Origin: Comamonas testosteroni
GTDB taxonomy: Bacteria; Pseudomonadota; Gammaproteobacteria; Burkholderiales; Burkholderiaceae_C
Reading direction: 5' to 3'
DNA: 64,000 nucleotides
Assembly (NCBI RefSeq): GCF_000761245.1
Contig: NZ_AWOR01000110.1
Span: 62,001-126,000, forward strand
A program made the translations under genes and the position numbers. The notes below the pieces were generated by a model, which saw only the letters and a list, made by a program, of their open reading frames with translations, had not been told where the DNA came from and did no database searches. Positions 10,159 to 19,119 of this stretch are shown one piece after another; the stretch's first letter is position 1; each line of letters starts with the position of its first letter.

Positions 10159-11019
10159 TCAACGCGAGGGCAGATAGCGCGAAGGATCGACAGGCTTGCC
10201 CTGGCGACGCACCTCGAAGTGCAGCTTGACGCGATCGGCATCGGTGCTGCCCATCTCGGCAATCTTCTGTCCCTTCTTCACGGCCTGATCTTCCTTGACC
10301 AGCAGCGACTGGTTGTGGGCGTAGGCCGTCAGATAGGTGTTGTTGTGCTTGAGGATGATGAGGTTGCCGTAGCCACGCAGGCCGGCACCGGCATACACCA
10401 CACGTCCATCGGCCGCAGCCAGCACGGGATCGCCGGCCTTGCCGCTGATGTCGTAGCCCTTGTTGCGCTGCTCGTCGAAGCCAGCAATCAACGAGCCGCT
10501 GGCAGGCCAGATGAAGTTCACATCATCGGCTCCCTTGGCAACAGGCGCGGGGCTTGTTGCAGGCGTGGCTGGCACTGGCGTTGCAGTTGCAGCCGGGGGA
10601 GTCACGGGTGTAGTCGTCGTTGCGGCGCTGCCACCGCCCACAACCACGGGCGCGACACCACGGCCCGAACCGGACGATGCGACAGGCGCCTCGCGTCCGG
10701 GCGGCACCACACGCACCACCTGACCGACTTCAATCACGTTGGGATTGTCCAGATTGCTCCAGCGGGCAATGTCCTTCCAGCTCTGGCCGTGCTCCAGACC
10801 AATCCTGATCAGAGTGTCGCCAGGCTTGATGGTGTAGTAACCCGGCTTGCCCGCATTTTCAGCGCCGGGCAGCGACTTGACGTCCACAGTTGAAGACGAG
10901 GAGGCCGACTGTCCGCGATCCTCCACAGGAGCCCTGTTTGCCTGGGCAGCACAACCGGCCAGGATGACACCTGCCAGCACGGCCGTTCCCCATGCACCAA
11001 GACTTCGCGATACCAACAT
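10159..11019 (-). CDS. nlpD: NlpD-type murein hydrolase activator (LysM + degenerate LytM)
   Basis: 286-residue lipoprotein (lipobox ILAGC). A LysM domain (about 58-105: YYTIKPGDTLIRIGLEHG, GQVVRVVPPG) is joined by a Gly/Ala/Thr/Pro linker to a C-terminal M23/LytM domain. The catalytic positions are altered: NKGYDISG replaces the HxGxD type and a full HxH site is absent (LHFEV only). NlpD proteins of this kind activate the amidase AmiC at the septum rather than cutting peptidoglycan. Clustered with surE and pcm as in many proteobacteria. Confidence 0.92.
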   Translation of the reverse strand: MLVSRSLGAWGTAVLAGVILAGCAAQANRAPVEDRGQSASSSSTVDVKSLPGAENAGKPGYYTIKPGDTLIRIGLEHGQSWKDIARWSNLDNPNVIEVGQVVRVVPPGREAPVASSGSGRGVAPVVVGGGSAATTTTPVTPPAATATPVPATPATSPAPVAKGADDVNFIWPASGSLIAGFDEQRNKGYDISGKAGDPVLAAADGRVVYAGAGLRGYGNLIILKHNNTYLTAYAHNQSLLVKEDQAVKKGQKIAEMGSTDADRVKLHFEVRRQGKPVDPSRYLPSR

Positions 11020-11032
11020 AAGCTATTCCCTT

Positions 11033-11818
11033 CTAGGCGATCCCCGATTTTAGAGGGACAAAGTTGACTGCTTCCAAAACTGTCTGCGTAAAACCGTGTG
11101 AACTCTTGTCAATCACCAGCAGTGCCTGCTTACCCGCACCCACCACGACCGGAGCCACCAGACGCCCGCCCACCGCCAGTTGATCACACCACTCTTGCGG
11201 CACCACATCACCTCCGGCAGCGGAGATGATGCCCGCATAGGGCGCTCCACTTGCAAAACCCACCATGCCGTCTCCGAGAATCAGATGCACATTCGATAGG
11301 CGCATGGGGCGCAGATGGCTGCGTGCTTTCTCATGCAGGCCGCGCAGCCGCTCTATCGAATAAACCTCTTTGGTGAGCATGGACAGCACAGCGGCCTGAT
11401 AGCCGCAGCCCGTACCGATCTCCAGCACGCGCCCTTGCCCGTTCCGTGCCGCATCTGAATCGAGCAGCAGCTCGATCATGCGGGCCACGATGCTGGGCTT
11501 GGAGATGGTCTGACCCAGGCCGATAGGCAGGCTGGTGTCTTCATAGGCCTGGTTGACCAGAGCACTGTCGACAAAGCGGTGGCGCTCCACCGTGGCCATG
11601 GCCTGCAGCACGGCAGGGTTGCTGACGCCGGCCGCACCGATGCGCTGAGCCATGCGGGAGCGCACCGTGGATGAGTCCAGACCCACCCCCACGGGTGAAG
11701 CGGCCACACGCAGCGGATTGATGGGCTTGGGAGCAACGGGCGGCCGCGCCGCGCTGGTGCCCGTCTGAACCGAGCGTGCAATCCAGCCCGGGACCTGAGG
11801 CGGACGACGCTCGCTCAC
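11033..11818 (-). CDS. pcm: Protein-L-isoaspartate O-methyltransferase
   Basis: 261 residues from GTG 11818, whose TGA overlap (GTGA) with the surE stop decides the start. Repairs isoaspartyl residues with SAM. Visible are RVLEIGTGCGYQAAVL (SAM motif I), VYSIERL, and GLGQTISKPSIVARM, the family active-site segment. The N-terminal about 50 residues (Pro/Ala-rich) exceed the E. coli enzyme, as in other Burkholderiales. Order surE-pcm-nlpD is conserved. Confidence 0.95.
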   Translation of the reverse strand: MSERRPPQVPGWIARSVQTGTSAARPPVAPKPINPLRVAASPVGVGLDSSTVRSRMAQRIGAAGVSNPAVLQAMATVERHRFVDSALVNQAYEDTSLPIGLGQTISKPSIVARMIELLLDSDAARNGQGRVLEIGTGCGYQAAVLSMLTKEVYSIERLRGLHEKARSHLRPMRLSNVHLILGDGMVGFASGAPYAGIISAAGGDVVPQEWCDQLAVGGRLVAPVVVGAGKQALLVIDKSSHGFTQTVLEAVNFVPLKSGIA

Positions 11819-12600
11819 GATGCCGCCGCCGATGTGGTGGATGGACCTGCCAGCTTGCTGGCCGTCTGCGCCCAATAGCCCAGGTTTTCATGATCAGTCA
11901 GATCGACCTTGAGCGGCGTCATGGAGACATGGCCGTGGGCCGTGGCATGGAAGTCCGTGCCTTCGGAGTCGTCCTTTGCAGCGCCGGCGCTGCCGATCCA
12001 GTACATGGTCTCGCCACGTGGACTTTGCTGCTGAATGGCCTGTTCGGCCGCATGGCGGCGCCCCAGGCGGCACAGCTTGACGCTTTTGAGTGCATCGAGC
12101 GGCATATTGGGAATGTTCACATTGAGCAGCCATGGCAAGACACCAATCAGTTGCTGGGACTGCATCTCCTGGACCATCTGACGCGCCGTGGCAGCCGCCG
12201 CTTCGAGCTCGGCCCAGCCTTTGTCCACCTGCGAGAAGGCAATCGACGGAATACCGAACAGATAGCCTTCCATGGCCGCTCCCACGGTCCCCGAGTAAAT
12301 CGTGTCGTCACCCATATTGGCGCCGTTGTTGATGCCCGAGACCACCAGATCGGGCCGGTAGCCAAGCAGCCCGGTCAACGCGATATGCACGCAGTCTGCT
12401 GGCGTGCCGTTCACATAGCGAAAGCCGTTATAGGCCTGGTGCACATACAGCGGTGCATTCAGCGTCAAGGCATTGGACTTGGCGCTGTTGTTGTGCTCGG
12501 GCGCCACCACTTCGACGTCTGCCACGGTGCGCAGCGCATCGTGCAGGGCCACGATGCCTGGGGCCTGGAAGCCGTCGTCATTGCAAATAAGAATCTTCAT
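11815..12600 (-). CDS. surE: 5'/3'-nucleotidase SurE
   Basis: 261 residues, family length. A metal-dependent nucleotidase/exopolyphosphatase linked to stationary-phase survival. Metal ligands Asp8 and Asp9 lie in MKILICNDDGFQAPG, and VVSGINNGANMGDDTIYSGTV is the second signature. First gene of the surE-pcm-nlpD-rluD run; it is divergent from the oxidoreductase gene at 12724, with 123 bp between them. Confidence 0.97.
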   Translation of the reverse strand: MKILICNDDGFQAPGIVALHDALRTVADVEVVAPEHNNSAKSNALTLNAPLYVHQAYNGFRYVNGTPADCVHIALTGLLGYRPDLVVSGINNGANMGDDTIYSGTVGAAMEGYLFGIPSIAFSQVDKGWAELEAAAATARQMVQEMQSQQLIGVLPWLLNVNIPNMPLDALKSVKLCRLGRRHAAEQAIQQQSPRGETMYWIGSAGAAKDDSEGTDFHATAHGHVSMTPLKVDLTDHENLGYWAQTASKLAGPSTTSAAAS

Positions 12601-12723
12601 GGATGAGGCGGATTGTAGGCGGCTCCAAGGTCACGACAGAGACACGCGGCATTCGCACCACACTTCTATCATCTGCGAGCCGATTCCCCCCAATCTCACC
12701 TCAAGAAGATCAGGAGACAAGAT

Positions 12724-13701
12724 ATGCACGCATGGCTTTGCACCACCCCCACCGGCGTCGAAACACTGAAATGGACCGAGCAGCCCACACCGCAGCCCGG
12801 CCCCGGCCAGGTGCTGCTGGAAGTCAAGGCTGCCAGCCTGAACTTTCCCGATCTGCTGATCGTGCAGAACAAATACCAGATCAAGCCGGCCCTGCCCTTT
12901 GTGCCGGGCTCGGAATATGCCGGCGTGGTGCAGTCTGTGGGAGAAGGTGTCAAACATCTCAAGCCAGGCCAGCATGTGGCCTGTCTTTCGGGCACGGGCG
13001 GGTTCGCCACGCATACGCTGGCACCTGCCGCCATGTGCATGCCGCTTCCGGCCGACTTCCCCTTTGTCGATGCCGCCGCCTTCATCATGACTTATGCCAC
13101 CTCCCACCATGCGCTGATCGATCGCGGTCAGCTCAAGGCCGGCGAGACCGTGCTCGTGCTGGGCGCAGCTGGGGGCGTCGGCACGGCTGCCATACAGATT
13201 GCCAAGGCGGCCGGCGCACGGGTGATTGCAGCGGCCTCCACTGACGAGAAATGTGCGCTGTGCAAGGCGCAAGGTGCGGACGTCACCATCAACTACAGCC
13301 AGGGCGATCTGCGGGAAGCCATCAAGGCCGCGACCGACGGCAAGGGTCCCGACGTGATCTACGATCCCGTGGGCGGCGAGTTCGCCGAGCCTGCCTTCCG
13401 CTCCATCGCCTGGCGTGGCCGCTATCTGATCATCGGCTTTGCCTCCGGCCCCATCCCCTCGCTGCCGCTGAACCTGCCGCTGCTCAAGGGCGCTTCCCTG
13501 GTCGGCGTGTTCTGGGGCGATTTTGCCAAGCGCGAGCCCCAGAACAACGCCGCCATGATGCAGGAGCTGTCGCAATGGTGGGCCCAGGGCAGGATCAAAC
13601 CCGTGATCGACCGCACCATGCCCATGAGCGAGCTGTTCGCAGCCTATGAGCGTATGGGCTCGCGCCAGGTACAGGGCAAGCTGGTGCTGGTCAACGCGTA
13701 A
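12724..13701 (+). CDS. NADPH:quinone oxidoreductase-like zinc-independent MDR protein
   Basis: 325 residues of the medium-chain dehydrogenase/reductase superfamily. It has a GroES-like N-terminus (PGPGQVLLEVKAASLNFPDLL; PFVPGSEYAGVV) and a Rossmann NADPH site at AAGGVGTAAIQIAK. No zinc-ligand set is seen, as in quinone oxidoreductases. The substrate cannot be told from sequence. The ATG follows an AGGAGACAAGAT site. It stands alone between surE (divergent) and phoD. Confidence 0.88.
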   Translation: MHAWLCTTPTGVETLKWTEQPTPQPGPGQVLLEVKAASLNFPDLLIVQNKYQIKPALPFVPGSEYAGVVQSVGEGVKHLKPGQHVACLSGTGGFATHTLAPAAMCMPLPADFPFVDAAAFIMTYATSHHALIDRGQLKAGETVLVLGAAGGVGTAAIQIAKAAGARVIAAASTDEKCALCKAQGADVTINYSQGDLREAIKAATDGKGPDVIYDPVGGEFAEPAFRSIAWRGRYLIIGFASGPIPSLPLNLPLLKGASLVGVFWGDFAKREPQNNAAMMQELSQWWAQGRIKPVIDRTMPMSELFAAYERMGSRQVQGKLVLVNA

Positions 13702-13787
13702 AGCTGCGGTAAATCGCGGCGATGCCTGTGGGGTCGGGGAGATACTTCCAGCCACTGGCTACAAAACCCCGACACCACAGCATCGCC

Positions 13788-15395
13788 ATGTTTTCTCCTG
13801 CCCACACGCCCGCGCCGGATCGCCGGCGCTTTCTGATTGCCTCCAGCCTTGCCACGGCCGTGGGCGCCCTGCCCGCCTGGGCCCGCGCCACGGAATCACT
13901 GGCCCACAACCCGTTCACACTGGGGGTGGCCAGCGGCGACCCGGAACCCGACAACATCCTGATCTGGACGCGGCTCACAGCGCCTCTGGACTATCTGGGT
14001 ACAGCAGCCGCGCCAGACCTGGCAGCACAGACCGTGCATTGGGAGGTGGCCCACGACACCCAGTTCCGCCAGCCCGTGGCCCATGGGCAGACGAAGGCCC
14101 TGGCCGAATGGGGTCATGCCGTCCATGTGCAGATCAACGGCCTGAGCCCGGACCGCTGGTATTTCTACCGCTTCCGCTGTGGCGACGCCTTCAGCACCAT
14201 CGCACGCTGCCGCACCGCCCCGGCGGCCGGAGCCGATGTACGCAAGCTGCGCCTGGCCGTGGCCTCCTGCCAGCGCTGGGAGCATGGCTTCTACAGCGCC
14301 TGGGCCGATGCCGCCCAGGCCTCGCCCGATCTGGTGCTGTTTCTCGGCGACTACATCTATGAATATGCGCAACCGGCCAAGCCCGATGGGCTGGCGCGTG
14401 CGCAGCCGCTGCGTACCGCCCAGACCTTGCAGGACTACCGCGACCGCTATGCACTGCACAAGAGCGACCCCCATCTGCAGGCCGCCCATGCCGTGTGCAA
14501 CTGGTCGGTCATCTGGGACGATCACGAGGTTGAGAACGACTATGTAGCCCAGTACGGACGCGGGGACAGCGCTCACTTCCTGGCCAGGCGCATGGCGGCC
14601 TGGCAGGCTTTTTATGAAAACATGCCGCTGCGTGACAGCGCATTGCAGCGCAACTTTCAAGGACTGGCGCTGTACCGCAGTCTGCAGTGGGGCAAGCTGG
14701 CCAGGCTGCATCTGCTGGACGGCCGCCAGTACCGCGATCTGCAGGCCTGCCGCCCCGAGGGCAAGGCCAGCACGGGCACCGTGGACCCAGCCGAATGCCC
14801 TGCCCTGCAAGATCCGATGCGCAGCTTTCTGGGCTGGGATCAGGAGCGCTGGCTGGCCCGGCAGTTGCAGGGCGACGCACGCGAGAGGGCCGACGCCACC
14901 CGCTGGAGCGCCGTGGTGCAGACCACCTTGTTCGCGGCCCGCAAACATCCCAATGGCCGGCAGTCTACCGACAGCTGGGACGGCTACCCTCAGGCCCGCC
15001 AGCGCCTGGTGCGCCAGATTGCAGAAAGCCAGCCACGCAACAGCGTGCTGCTCGGCGGAGACATCCACCAGAACTATGTCTGCGCCATTGCAGCCCAGGC
15101 CGACCAGGCTCCGGACAAGGCCAATCCGGTGATTGCCAGCGAGTTCTGCGGCACCTCCATCAGCTCGCACAGCGGCACGACACAGGCCAGGGTCGATGCC
15201 ATCGTGGCCCACAACCCTCAGGTGCTTTTCGCACGCTGCGAGGAGCGCGGCTACAGCCTCGTGGAGATCACGCCGCAGTCCATGACCACGCATCTGCGTG
15301 CCGTGAGCAACCCGCTCCAGGTCGACAGCGACCTCTACACGCTGGCAAGCTTTGTGGTGGAAGATCGCCGCCCCGGCCCCGTGAAGATCGCCTGA
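13788..15395 (+). CDS. phoD: Tat-exported PhoD-family alkaline phosphatase/phosphodiesterase
   Basis: 535 residues from ATG 13788. A twin-arginine signal (DRRRFLIASSLATAVGALPAWA) predicts export in folded form. A PhoD N-terminal domain (NPFTLGVASGDPEPDNILIW) precedes a metallophosphatase core with LFLGDYIYEYA, WSVIWDDHEVENDY and LLGGDIHQNYV, the usual metal-site motifs. It hydrolyses phosphate mono- or diesters in the periplasm. No Pho box was recognised. The next gene begins 22 nt downstream. Confidence 0.93.
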   Translation: MFSPAHTPAPDRRRFLIASSLATAVGALPAWARATESLAHNPFTLGVASGDPEPDNILIWTRLTAPLDYLGTAAAPDLAAQTVHWEVAHDTQFRQPVAHGQTKALAEWGHAVHVQINGLSPDRWYFYRFRCGDAFSTIARCRTAPAAGADVRKLRLAVASCQRWEHGFYSAWADAAQASPDLVLFLGDYIYEYAQPAKPDGLARAQPLRTAQTLQDYRDRYALHKSDPHLQAAHAVCNWSVIWDDHEVENDYVAQYGRGDSAHFLARRMAAWQAFYENMPLRDSALQRNFQGLALYRSLQWGKLARLHLLDGRQYRDLQACRPEGKASTGTVDPAECPALQDPMRSFLGWDQERWLARQLQGDARERADATRWSAVVQTTLFAARKHPNGRQSTDSWDGYPQARQRLVRQIAESQPRNSVLLGGDIHQNYVCAIAAQADQAPDKANPVIASEFCGTSISSHSGTTQARVDAIVAHNPQVLFARCEERGYSLVEITPQSMTTHLRAVSNPLQVDSDLYTLASFVVEDRRPGPVKIA

Positions 15396-15417
15396 TGCGC
15401 TGCGGCATACTCGGGTC

Positions 15418-17088
15418 ATGCAAAACACACAGGCCTCGAGACCCGAACTTCCCCTGTGGCGCGGTACGGCGGCAACCCTGCTGATTGCGGGCTTGCTCGC
15501 AGGCTGCGGCCTGCCGCCCATGCCGGATCGCACTGCCACACAGGCGCTGAGTGCCGAACAGGCCCTGCAAACCCGGCTCGGCCAGGCGCTGGCGCCGCTG
15601 CAGCAAGCGCATCCGGGGCAAAGCGGCATTCACATGCTGGCCGATGCCCATGACGCCTTTGCTGCCCGCGCCCTGCTGGCCCGAGCTGCGCAGCGCACGC
15701 TCGATGTGCAGTACTACATCTGGCGCAACGACACCACAGGCCATTTGCTGCTCGATGAGCTGCTGCTCGCGGCAGAGCGCGACGTGCGCGTACGCCTGCT
15801 CTTGGACGATGGCGGCACCGGCGGCATGGATGCCACACTGGCCGCCCTGGACCAGCACCCGCAGATCGAGGTGCGACTGTTCAACCCCTTCGCCCTGCGC
15901 ACGCCCAAGGCGATTGGCTATGTGACGGACTTCGCGCGCACCCAGCGGCGCATGCACAACAAGAGCTACACGGCCGACTCCGCCGCGACCATAGTGGGCG
16001 GGCGCAATATCGGCGACGAATACTTTGCTGCCTCCGACGGCGTGCTGTTCGCCGACCTCGATGTAGTGGCCACAGGCTCGGTGGTAGGCGAGGTGGCAGC
16101 GGAATTCGACCGTTACTGGAACAGCCCATCCGCCTACCCGGCAGCCAGCCTGCTGCCCGCCATGCCGCAGCAGGCCGTGGACAAGGTCTACGCAAGCCTG
16201 CACGCCGATGTGAATCGCCCCGAATCACAGGCCTATGTGAAGGCCGTTAGCCGCAGCCGCTTCAGCACCGATTTGCTGGCAGGTCAACTGCCGCTGCAAT
16301 GGGCCGAGACCACCCTGGTCAGCGACGACCCGGCCAAGGTCCTGCGCGAAGCTGCGCCCGAGGATTTGCTGCTGTCCCAGCTCCAGCCGGTGATTGGCCA
16401 GCCGCAGCAGTTGCTGGAAGTGGTGTCACCCTACTTCGTGCCCACCCAGGCCGGAGTCGACGCCTTTGCTCATCTGCGCCAGCAAGGTGTACGAGTACGC
16501 ATTCTGACCAACAGCCTGGAGGCAACCGATGTGGCCGTGGTGCACGCGGGCTACGAGAAATACCGCAAGCCGCTGCTGAAGATGGGCGTGGAACTCTACG
16601 AGATGCGCCGCCAGATCGATCTGCGCAGTCAGCCCGCAGCCGACGAACCGGACAAGACCCGAAAGAGCGAGCCTGCCGAAAAGACTCCCAAGCGCGAAGC
16701 CCCCTCACCTGCCGTGCTGAGCGGCAGCTCCGCCACCACGGGCAGCTCGGGCGCCAGCCTGCATGCCAAGACCTTCGCGGTCGACGGCAAGCAGCTCTTT
16801 GTCGGCTCCTTCAACTTCGATCCGCGCTCGGCCATGCTCAATACCGAAATGGGCGTGGTCATCAAAGACCCGGCCTTGAGCCAGCAGGTCAGCACCAGCC
16901 TGGATCAGCATCTGCCGCGCATGGCCTACAAGGTGCAGCTGGACCCGCAGGGCAGGCTGAGCTGGACGGGCCAGAATCCGCAGCCGCCCCATGAAACCCA
17001 GACCTTCAGTGCCGACCCCGGCACCAGCTGGTGGCAGCATTTCATGGTGCGGGTGCTGAGCTGGCTGCCCATCGAAGGGCTTTTGTAG
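15418..17088 (+). CDS. Phospholipase D-family lipoprotein, cardiolipin synthase C (YmdC)-like
   Basis: 556 residues. Lipobox LLAGC (Cys30) predicts a lipoprotein. Two HKD motifs are intact: His180-Lys182-Asp187 (MHNKSYTAD) and His449-Lys451-Asp456 (LHAKTFAVD), each followed by a GGRNIGDEY- or GSFNFDPRS-type segment. This matches ClsC-like enzymes that join phosphatidyl groups to make cardiolipin. An unusual Lys/Glu/Pro/Ser insert (about 405-445) precedes the second HKD. Stop is 1 nt from the convergent ndh stop, with no terminator between. Confidence 0.88.
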   Translation: MQNTQASRPELPLWRGTAATLLIAGLLAGCGLPPMPDRTATQALSAEQALQTRLGQALAPLQQAHPGQSGIHMLADAHDAFAARALLARAAQRTLDVQYYIWRNDTTGHLLLDELLLAAERDVRVRLLLDDGGTGGMDATLAALDQHPQIEVRLFNPFALRTPKAIGYVTDFARTQRRMHNKSYTADSAATIVGGRNIGDEYFAASDGVLFADLDVVATGSVVGEVAAEFDRYWNSPSAYPAASLLPAMPQQAVDKVYASLHADVNRPESQAYVKAVSRSRFSTDLLAGQLPLQWAETTLVSDDPAKVLREAAPEDLLLSQLQPVIGQPQQLLEVVSPYFVPTQAGVDAFAHLRQQGVRVRILTNSLEATDVAVVHAGYEKYRKPLLKMGVELYEMRRQIDLRSQPAADEPDKTRKSEPAEKTPKREAPSPAVLSGSSATTGSSGASLHAKTFAVDGKQLFVGSFNFDPRSAMLNTEMGVVIKDPALSQQVSTSLDQHLPRMAYKVQLDPQGRLSWTGQNPQPPHETQTFSADPGTSWWQHFMVRVLSWLPIEGLL

Positions 17089-17089
17089 C

Positions 17090-18469
17090 TCAGTCCAGAC
17101 GGATGGAGGGACGCAGCCGCGCGTTCATCAGATCAATCAGCCACAGCAGGCCACCGCGCCAGAAGCCGTAAAGCCGCGCCTGGTGCGAGCGGTACAGCAT
17201 GATGTGGCTGAGCATGGCCATGCGGCCACGGATCACACCGCCGTTGAACAGGCCGAACTTTCCCAACGAGCCATAGGCGTCGTAATGCGCAAGCGACACC
17301 AGGGCACCAAAGTCGCGATAGGCAAAGCCTACGGGTTTGGCCCCAGGACGCTCCAGCACATGGGGCAGGGTCTCGATCAGATAGCGGGCCTGCTGGTGGG
17401 CCACCTGGGCCGTGGGAGGCAAGGCCTCCTGCTTGCCCGGCAAGGTATAGCTGGCGCAGTCGCCCAGTGCATAGATATCAGGGTCGCTGGTCTGCATCTC
17501 GTCATTGACCAGCAGCTGATTGCTGCGCGTGGTCTGCAAACCCAGCTGCATCAGAAATTCCGGCGCCTTGACTCCGGCTGCCCAGACACGCAGGCTGGCA
17601 GGAATCAGCTCGCCATTGGCCAGCTCGAAACCTTGCTCCGTCGCACGGCTGACACGGCCGCCGACGATCACGGAAACGCCCAGGGCCTGCAGCCGCACGC
17701 GCGTGGCCTCGGAGATTTCTTCGGGAAAGCTGGGCAGCAGGCGCGAGCCTGCCTCGATCAGCACGATGCGGAACTTGGCCGCCTCGCCCAATGCTCCGTA
17801 GGCCGTGGCACTTTCTGCAAGCTGAACAAGCTCTGCCGCCAGCTCAACTCCCGTGGCACCGCCGCCCACGATGGCGACCTGCAACTGCTCGCCACTGGTC
17901 ATGCAGCGCACCATGCGCAGACGGATTTCCTGGTTGAAGGCATCGGCCTTGCGACGCGAATCGATCATGAAGCAGTGCTCATGCACGCCGGGCGTACCGA
18001 AGTCGTTGGCACCGCTGCCCACCGCAATCACCAGCTTGTCATAGGCAAGACGCCGCTCCGCCACCAGCTCGCGACCATCGGGGGCATAAATAGGGGCAAG
18101 CAGAATCTCGCGTGCCTCACGGTCCAGGCCGCACATCTCGCCAGGCTGGTAGGCAAAGTCGGCATCGGTGGCCTGGGCGAGATAAGTGGTCTGCTGCTGC
18201 GCCAGATCGCGGGTGCCGGCGGCAATCGTGTGCAGCATGGGCTTCCAGACATGAGCGGAGTCGCTGTCCACCAGCGTCACCGTGTCAATGCTTTCGCTTT
18301 TGAGCTTGCCCAGGGCAGTGGCCACCTCCAGCCCCGCCACGCCACCGCCCACGACCACGATGCGGGCCGCAAGCCCATTGCGCGGAGGCTGTGGCTTTCG
18401 AGCTTGCCGGCCCTGAGATTCGATGATGGGCTGCTCGCCCTGCTCTGCTTGACTGACTGCGTTTTCCAT
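17090..18469 (-). CDS. ndh: Type II NADH:quinone oxidoreductase-like FAD protein
   Basis: 459 residues from ATG 18469. Two Rossmann sites, GGGVAGLEVATALGK (FAD) and GGGATGVELAAELV (NADH), plus ALGDCASY near residue 355 identify the NDH-2 family, which passes electrons from NADH to quinone without pumping protons. The C-terminal Arg/aromatic segment (SHQARLYGFWRGGLLWLIDLM) fits the membrane-anchoring tail. The N-terminal 35 residues are Gln/Glu-rich and precede the FAD site. Convergent with the phospholipase D gene. Confidence 0.9.
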   Translation of the reverse strand: MENAVSQAEQGEQPIIESQGRQARKPQPPRNGLAARIVVVGGGVAGLEVATALGKLKSESIDTVTLVDSDSAHVWKPMLHTIAAGTRDLAQQQTTYLAQATDADFAYQPGEMCGLDREAREILLAPIYAPDGRELVAERRLAYDKLVIAVGSGANDFGTPGVHEHCFMIDSRRKADAFNQEIRLRMVRCMTSGEQLQVAIVGGGATGVELAAELVQLAESATAYGALGEAAKFRIVLIEAGSRLLPSFPEEISEATRVRLQALGVSVIVGGRVSRATEQGFELANGELIPASLRVWAAGVKAPEFLMQLGLQTTRSNQLLVNDEMQTSDPDIYALGDCASYTLPGKQEALPPTAQVAHQQARYLIETLPHVLERPGAKPVGFAYRDFGALVSLAHYDAYGSLGKFGLFNGGVIRGRMAMLSHIMLYRSHQARLYGFWRGGLLWLIDLMNARLRPSIRLD

Positions 18470-18806
18470 GAACGACCCTGACTCTGCGTCTGTTGTAACC
18501 GGACGCCAGAACATCCCGAGATGTCTGGCACGCATTGATTGTTCTTCAGTTTTTATAGCAGGAAACTCAATATGGACAAGGCAAATACTGATGATATATA
18601 TCTTTTATAAGACTTGAGTGACACGAATGCAAGGCCTGCTCTAAAAGCTTTCAGTTTTCTGAACAACCCTGGCTGCAAGCAATGCCAATCATGCGCAGAG
18701 CGCTATCAACTTCTTGAGCACCGTGTTATTCGGCAGGGGCCTAAAACCCCGCTCGACGAACAGCGCTTGTCAAACAGTTGCAAAACCGCTGCTTCAACCA
18801 TGCAAT
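18470..18806. other. AT-richer intergenic region between ndh and the ParD-like gene
   Basis: No credible gene is seen. It should hold the ndh promoter on its left side. It is notably AT-rich around 18550-18620 (GATGATATATATCTTTTATAA) and contains a GCTATC-type segment near 18650-18720 (AGCGCTATCAACTTCTTGAG). Confidence 0.5.
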
Positions 18807-18836
18807 TTGCGTTTGTCAATATACGAAACGTATACA
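18807..18836 (+). promoter_or_regulatory. Putative promoter with operator-like palindrome for parD-like/map
   Basis: A 15-bp palindrome TATACG-AAA-CGTATA (18820-18834) overlaps a plausible -10 TATACA (18831-18836) placed 18 nt after TTGCGT (18807-18812). Transcription would start near 18843, only 13 nt before the ATG. A palindrome over the -10 box just upstream of an antitoxin-like gene suggests autorepression (inference). Confidence 0.5.
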
Positions 18837-18855
18837 ACCCTTATGATGCTCAGCC

Positions 18856-19119
18856 ATGGGAATCGTCAAAATTTCAGACCAGTTGCACGACCAGATTCGT
18901 GTCTCCAGTGCGGCCCTCGGCCGCTCCATCAATGCCCAGGCCGAGCACTGGCTGCGTGTAGGCCAGTTGGCCGAGCATCACCCCCAGCTCAATTACGAAG
19001 GCATTTGTGCCCTGCTGCTGCAGCAAGCCGAGCGTGAGCTGCAGCCTGCCAGCGCTCATGACCCCGACACAGTCGTGCGCCGCCCCCGTCCGGTGCGCCT
19101 GGTAGGAGGCATGCAATGA
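18856..19119 (+). CDS. ParD-like antitoxin-family protein
   Basis: 87 residues. The N-terminal segment (IVKISDQLHDQIRVSSAALGRSI, then NAQAEHWLRVGQLAEHHP) resembles the ParD-like family of antitoxin relatives, with a short beta strand and two helices as in ribbon-helix-helix proteins. The C-terminal 20 residues are Arg/Pro/Val-rich. The family call is from memory of the motif, not a search. It overlaps map by 4 bp (ATGA), so the two are made together. No ParE/RelE toxin is adjacent. The Shine-Dalgarno site is weak. Confidence 0.7.
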   Translation: MGIVKISDQLHDQIRVSSAALGRSINAQAEHWLRVGQLAEHHPQLNYEGICALLLQQAERELQPASAHDPDTVVRRPRPVRLVGGMQ